Part shown: piece after piece, positions 1-4,300 of the stretch
How the letters are laid out: every line of letters begins with the position of its first letter
Position numbering within the stretch: the first letter of the stretch is position 1
Program-made: the position numbers and the translations under genes
Origin: Parachlamydiaceae bacterium
Lineage (GTDB): Bacteria; Chlamydiota; Chlamydiia; Chlamydiales; Parachlamydiaceae
Length of the DNA stretch: 6,694 bases
Assembly: GCA_003164155.1 (NCBI GenBank)
Contig: PLSG01000237.1
Location: forward strand, 4,078-10,771
Direction of reading: 5' to 3'
The notes under the pieces: generated by a model
Told to the model about the DNA's origin: nothing
The model's input: only the letters and a program-made list of their open reading frames with translations
Databases searched by the model: none

Positions 1-44
1 GGCTGAAGGCCTTTCTCATATAAGCTTAGGGCAACGCCCTTAGC
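1..44. repeat. Two tandem small hairpins with 3-nt loops (probable dispersed repeat, cut by left edge)
   Basis: Two stem-loops follow one another. The first (1-11) pairs GGCT with GGCC around loop GAA, including one G-T wobble. The second (24-44) is strong: GCT-t-AGGGC pairs with GCCCT-t-AGC around loop AAC, eight Watson-Crick pairs with one T-T mismatch. From memory, sequences built around GGGCAACGCCC next to a xxCTGAAxx hairpin recur as dispersed intergenic repeats in several bacterial phyla and give rise to spurious short ORFs; I cannot verify that here. On the minus strand the stretch is open in frame but has no other sign of coding. The element may begin left of the window. The hairpins are seen directly; the family assignment is inference. 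Confidence 0.55.
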
Positions 45-51
45 ATTACCC

Positions 52-170
52 TTGCCTCCATTCATTGGGGTCGGGCTTGTTATTTTGCGTTTTGAACACC
101 ACGCAAGGAATGACATAGAAAGCGGTTCAAAATGCAAAATTGCAAGCCTGACCCCAATGAATGAAGGCAA
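52..170. repeat. Long imperfect palindrome, REP/RAYT- or MITE-like element
   Basis: Arms 52-97 and 125-170 are inverted copies: 41 of 46 positions form Watson-Crick pairs around a 27-nt loop (98-124). Mismatched positions are 58/164, 73/149, 80/142, 81/141 and 89/133. Three of these (73, 80, 89) become G-U wobbles in a plus-strand transcript, so such an RNA would pair at 44 of 46 positions. The arm core TTCATTGGGGTC(A/G)GGCTTG resembles the GGGGTCAGG-type inverted repeats that I recall beside REP-associated tyrosine transposases (RAYTs, IS200/IS605 relatives). No transposase gene is visible, so if this is mobile it is a non-autonomous derivative. No target-site duplication is evident. The palindrome is certain; its mobile origin is inferred. 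Confidence 0.7.
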
Positions 171-327
171 TTTCGTGGAGCGTAGCTTGTCAAGCAAAAG
201 ATGTGTGTAACACAATGCCCATTCAGGGTGAATATTAGATTTGTATGATTTTATCACTCTAAAATCCTCACAAAATCAACACCCCAATCTTGGAATACAT
301 GCCCTCCACATAGTTAAGAGGTTTTTG

Positions 328-365
328 TGAGGTCCGTAAAATCTCATGAAGAGACCTTATTTTTT
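328..365 (+). terminator. Weak candidate Rho-independent terminator
   Basis: TGAGGTC at 328-334 pairs with GACCTTA at 353-359 (seven pairs, one of them G-T), followed at once by a run of six T (360-365). The 18-nt loop is long, though an inner TCT/AGA step (342-344 with 350-352) could shorten it. The GC content of the stem is modest. No plus-strand gene lies upstream in the window, so a role in insulating the next gene from read-through is speculative. Confidence 0.25.
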
Positions 366-390
366 GGCACCCCAATTCAACATTATTATC

Positions 391-419
391 TTTTCTTTTA
401 CATCTATTTAATGTATGAT
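391..419 (+). promoter_or_regulatory. Weak candidate promoter for the CheD-like gene
   Basis: TATGAT at 414-419 matches five of six bases of the sigma-70 -10 consensus. A poor -35 (TTTTCT, 391-396) sits 17 nt upstream. The setting is very AT-rich, which both suits a promoter and makes chance matches common. A TTTACA at 397-402 is a better -35 by sequence but is too close to this -10. Transcription from here would leave an untranslated leader of about 55 nt before the ATG at 480. Confidence 0.25.
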
Positions 420-467
420 ATGTGCACTTCTTCGTTTTTTTAAATTACTAAACAACATATTCAGTAC

Positions 468-473
468 GGTGGA
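468..473 (+). promoter_or_regulatory. Ribosome binding site of the CheD-like gene
   Basis: GGTGGA lies six bases upstream of the ATG at 480, a usual Shine-Dalgarno spacing. It supports starting the protein at 480, so that the Pro/Ser-rich N-terminus is included, rather than at the next in-frame ATG (744), which would remove the low-complexity part. Confidence 0.5.
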
Positions 474-479
474 ATTTTT

Positions 480-1286
480 ATGACGCCTCTATTTTCTCGC
501 CCCACGCTTCCTTATAGGCCTTCATATTTAGGAATTCCATATTCAGCACTTCCACTCTCCACCCCACAGCAAACATCTTCTTCTTCTTCTTCTTCTTCTT
601 CTTCTTCTTCTTCTTTTCCAAGAGTCACACTTTTAGCAAATACAAGCGTTTCCCACGATGATGCGACCATCGAAAGGGAAAGCGACGAAGAAAAAGAGGA
701 AGGCAAAAGGTCTGAAGCCTCTCCTTTTGCAGCTTATGCCGACATGGAGAAACGCTACAAAGACCTGTTTCTAACTAAAGTAATCTGCTTTACACATCGC
801 AAATTCAAAAATGTTCTCGATGTAGGCATGGATCGTCTTTTGGTAATCAATGCGAGCACTAGTAAAAGCCTCTTAGGCACAAGTCATCTAGCCACTTGCA
901 TAGGCATTTGCGCAATAGGAAGGAAAGATTCAGGCGATATTATGCATGGACTCATCCATTTCTCAGGGATAACGAATGTTAAAATTTCTTTAACCACCAT
1001 TTTTAAAGCTATGCACGCACGCGGATGTCGCGACAAAAATGAAATTTCGCTCTATTTATTGGGAGGTCAAATTGTAGATCCAGAGCATCCTGAGGAAAAT
1101 GGAACCTTAGAAACAGAGAAGGAATTCCTAAGACACAAAGACACATATAATATAAGAGCAGTGAGCCTTCACAACAATAAAACTGAGGAAGACTCCATTT
1201 TCGCAGTAATGACCTTAGAAAAAATCTACTACAGCCATAAAAAGATCTTCGCATCCAACCCCAAGGGTGTGGGAAAACATATATGA
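480..1286 (+). CDS. CheD-like putative glutamine deamidase with poly-Ser N-terminus; possible secreted effector
   Basis: The predicted product has 268 residues. Residues 1-32 are rich in Pro, Ser and Tyr; 33-45 are 13 consecutive serines; about 60-95 is charged and probably disordered. From about residue 100 the protein looks folded. Residues 134-140 (TSHLATC) followed by IGIC align with the CheD active-site strand as I recall it from Thermotoga maritima (TLGLGSC then VAVC), giving the same Thr to Cys spacing of six and a second Cys at +4. GLIHFSG places His160 where CheD has its catalytic His, with a three-residue insertion. A helix ending ...MHARGC and the strand LYLLGGQIV (about 191-199) match the CheD helix and AKxxGGA strand. 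CheD deamidates receptor glutamines; CNF1 and BLF1 toxins share its fold and Cys-His chemistry. The C-terminal 60 residues do not clearly match CheD. There is no signal peptide or membrane segment and no chemotaxis neighbour. The ORF is secure; the fold is a by-eye match; activity and secretion are inference. Confidence 0.75.
   Translation: MTPLFSRPTLPYRPSYLGIPYSALPLSTPQQTSSSSSSSSSSSSSFPRVTLLANTSVSHDDATIERESDEEKEEGKRSEASPFAAYADMEKRYKDLFLTKVICFTHRKFKNVLDVGMDRLLVINASTSKSLLGTSHLATCIGICAIGRKDSGDIMHGLIHFSGITNVKISLTTIFKAMHARGCRDKNEISLYLLGGQIVDPEHPEENGTLETEKEFLRHKDTYNIRAVSLHNNKTEEDSIFAVMTLEKIYYSHKKIFASNPKGVGKHI
576..614 (+). repeat. Perfect (TCT)13 microsatellite inside the CheD-like gene
   Basis: Thirteen uninterrupted TCT codons encode Ser33-Ser45. 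The repeat is perfect at the nucleotide level although serine has six codons, which points to recent slippage growth rather than selection on the protein alone. Gains or losses of units would stay in frame and change only the length of a flexible linker. The opposite strand reads as a poly-Glu frame, an artefact of the same repeat. Confidence 0.95.
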
Positions 1287-1309
1287 AATTGAGATAATTA
1301 ATTCAAACA

Positions 1310-4300
1310 TTAATTGCCCGGCGGCACAGGCTTCTCCAAGACAATAGCTACGCTATGGTGTAGACCATCGTCTATCAAGGGGATTTGGGCAGAGGGCAGC
1401 TGCGCCCCATCTAACACTACACTAAGCGCTCCGCTGCTAATATGATGGGGATTTGCCACGGTGATAGCATAGAAAGAAGATTTGTAGCGGTAATCCAAGC
1501 TAAAGCCTTCCCATTCAGCAGGCAGCGCGCATTTGAAAGTCAAAGTTTGGCCATGCAATTTAAAGCCAAGGATCTCCTCCAACCATATGCGGTACATCCA
1601 GGCTGAAGAGCCCGTATACCAGCTCCAGCCACCACGTCCTACCTGGGTCTTGAGAGCGTAGATATCGGCAACAGCCACGTAGGGCTCTACTCTGTAGAGG
1701 GCACAATCTTCAGTATTTTGCGTGTGCGCAGGAGCAGACATCATGCGCAGCAGCTCTACGGCTTTATCTCCCTTTCCAAGTCTCGCAAAAGCCATGGCCA
1801 ACCAGAGGGATCCGTGTGTATACTGCCCACCAGTTTCACGCACCCCCGGCGGATACCCCTTGATATAGCCTGGATCCAAGGGCGTTTTATCAAATGGAGG
1901 GGTGAGCAGCAAAACTAGCCGCTCTTTTGCTTTGACTAGGCGATCCTCAGCGGAATTTAGAGCCATGGCGCATCTTTCAAGATTTCCCATACCGCTAATT
2001 ACTGCCCAGGACTGCGCTAAAGAGTCAATCACAGCTTCAACATTGGCAATGGAGCCAAGAGGACTTCCATCATCAAAATAAGCGCGCCTATACCACGCAC
2101 CATCCCATGCGCTGGTTTCCACAACTTCAGCCAGGCGTTTAGCCTCGCAACGGTATCCCTCACCCGCTTGCTGGTCACAGCAGCTCAAGCAAAGCAAATC
2201 AGCAAAATCATGCATCACATGCATCAGAAACCATGCCAACCAGACGCTCTCCCCTTTGCCCTTTATGCCCACGCGATTCATGCCATCATTCCAATCGCCA
2301 CCGCCAATTAAGGGCAAGCCATGCGCGCCGCTGGTGATCCCCTTTTGGATCGCTCTTCTACAATGCTCCAAGAGTGTGGCCGTCTCCTTGGAAATTGCAG
2401 GGACTTGATAGGCTTCATGCTGATCCTCTTGCAACAAGGCAGCTTCTAAAAACGAAATCTCCTCTTGCAGAATTGACACATCTCCAGTCACCCTTACATA
2501 CTGCGCGGTGACATATGGCAGCCACAAAAGATCGTCGGAAAAACGCGTTCTCACGCCGCCGCCAGATTGAGGATGCCACCAATGCTGCACATCCCCTTCG
2601 AGAAACTGCCGCGAAGCCGCCTTAAGAATATGCTCTTTGGCAATTTTGGGCAAAGCGTACACAATGGCCAAGCAATCCTGGAGCTGATCGCGGAAACCAT
2701 AAGCTCCGCTGGATTGATAGAAAGCGGCCCTTCCCCAAAATCGGCAGCTGAGCGTCTGATAAAGCAGCCAACTATTCAGGGCAAAGTTGGTTACTAAATC
2801 TGGCAACTGCACATGAATAGTCCCCAAGGTCTTATCCCACCAAGCCGTAGTTTGGGCTAAAAGCTGGTCGACTTTGCCATGGGTGCGGCAGTCTAAGGCA
2901 TACCTACGGGCCGTGGCAGCATCTTTGGCCAATCCTAAGATGAAGACCAGCTCGACTTCATTTCCCGGAAGGATTTCCACCACCACCTGCAGGGCTGCGC
3001 AAGGGTCTAAGCCAGCCCCTGTGAGGCCAGACAGGGATTGCCGCTCTAGGGCTTGGGGATTAGAATGCGTGCGATTGCGGCCGAGAAACTCTGTGCGGTC
3101 GCCAGAATACGAGGTGATGGGTAGGCTTGAAGTGCAAAAAGCCACATGGCTGCCAAAGTCTTGCTGGTAGCGATTGTATGCAAACAGGCTTTGACTCTCA
3201 CTGTCCCATTCGGTGAAGACATAGATCTGCGAGTCCTCTCTATCCCCGCCGAGCACCCAGGCAGAATAAGCCGTCACACTGAGCTTGCGGCGACGCGACG
3301 AGTGATTAGCCAGGCGCAAACGCTGAATGCGCAGCGGTAAGCCCCCTTCCTCATTTACCGGCACAAATACCAGTAATTCCTGTTCGATGCCGTGGCTGTT
3401 GTGCTCAAATCGCGTATAGCCTTGGCTATGTGTCACCCGGTAAGCATCTAGCTCTCGGATAGGCGCAGGAGTAGGCGTCCATAGCGCACCTGTTTCTTCA
3501 TCGCGGATATAAAGCACATCGGAGATGGGATTTAACAGAGGATCATTAGACCAAGGGGTTAGGCGGTTTTCTTGGCTATTGCCATACCAAGTACAGCCTA
3601 TGCCAGCTTCGGTCACCAAAGTTCCAAACTGCGGATTGGCCAAGACATTGATCCAAGGAGCCGGAGTATGCATACCGGCCGGCAGATAGATCACATAGGA
3701 CCTACCATCGGGGGTATAGCCGCCTATTCCATTGAAATAGGGCAACTCTAAAAAGGGCAGAGGTCTAGAAGGCTCCTCTTTGACCATATCATTGGCAATA
3801 AAGGGAGGAGGGTAGGCGCTCTTGGCCATGGGGGAAACCAGCTGCTGGCGAAGAGATCCCCTGGCGGCCACTAAAATGGCACGAGCTACTGCCAGAAGGA
3901 GGTTGAGTTCATCTTGCGGCATTTGATCGCTATTTCTTAGAAAGACCCCACCCGGTGTTTCAATATGACCGCGATGCGAATAGGCGTTGACCAGATTTTG
4001 CAGTTGCTCCTGTAGTGGATGCAGATACCCCGTGACTTCCTCGTTGAGAATCACCAAATCCACCTTAAGTCCGCGCATAGACCAAAAGGAATGCGCTACA
4101 AGCAATTGCTTTACGAGATCGCTATCATAGAGATCTCCCACCGTCACTATGACAATCGGTAGATCTCCTGAAATCCCCTGCGCCCATAAGCCTGATTGTC
4201 CCAAGCGGTTATTGCGCAGACGACCTTCCACCGAACGCAGCTGAGCGTGCGGGTAAAGAATGCGGCTGGCAAGCTTTTGAAAAAGCTGGACTTCTTCTTG

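Larger units (their letters stand above)
171..479. other. AT-rich intergenic region without a supported gene
   Basis: No reading frame here has a convincing start, ribosome site and coding character. The first part (185-233) holds three short hairpins: GCTT/AAGC at 185-195, TGTG/CACA at 204-214 and ATTCA/TGAAT at 221-233, each with a 3-nt loop. The rest is AT-rich, markedly so from about 361 to 460, and contains the weak terminator, promoter and ribosome-site candidates listed separately. It is the likely regulatory upstream region of the gene starting at 480. Confidence 0.6.

Noticed and set aside
1..240. CRISPR-like array
   Set aside because: The hairpins differ in sequence and spacing and the long arms are inverted, not direct, repeats; there is no repeat-spacer periodicity.
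1..275. Minus-strand frame open from 275 through the left edge, with possible ATG codons at 116 and 65
   Set aside because: It runs through both arms of the palindrome and the tandem hairpins, which explains its content; there is no clear ribosome site and the translation looks like a repeat-derived spurious ORF. A gene beginning at 65 and continuing left cannot be fully excluded.
1..480. tRNA or other known structured RNA gene
   Set aside because: The hairpins do not form a cloverleaf, there is no T-loop GTTCRANNC motif in context, and nothing resembles a known riboswitch that I can recognise.
512..706. Minus-strand open frame with a poly-Glu tract
   Set aside because: It is the antisense reading of the TCT repeat in the plus-strand gene; it has no ribosome site and the low-complexity run explains its openness.
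1009..1254. Minus-strand frame of 81 codons inside the CheD-like gene
   Set aside because: Antisense shadow of a longer plus-strand gene with domain support; its translation shows no recognisable motif.
2567..2797. Plus-strand frame within the glucan synthase
   Set aside because: Lies opposite the GH94 catalytic region with its conserved motifs; its own translation has no domain features. The other plus-strand frames between 1718 and 6368 are rejected for the same reason.
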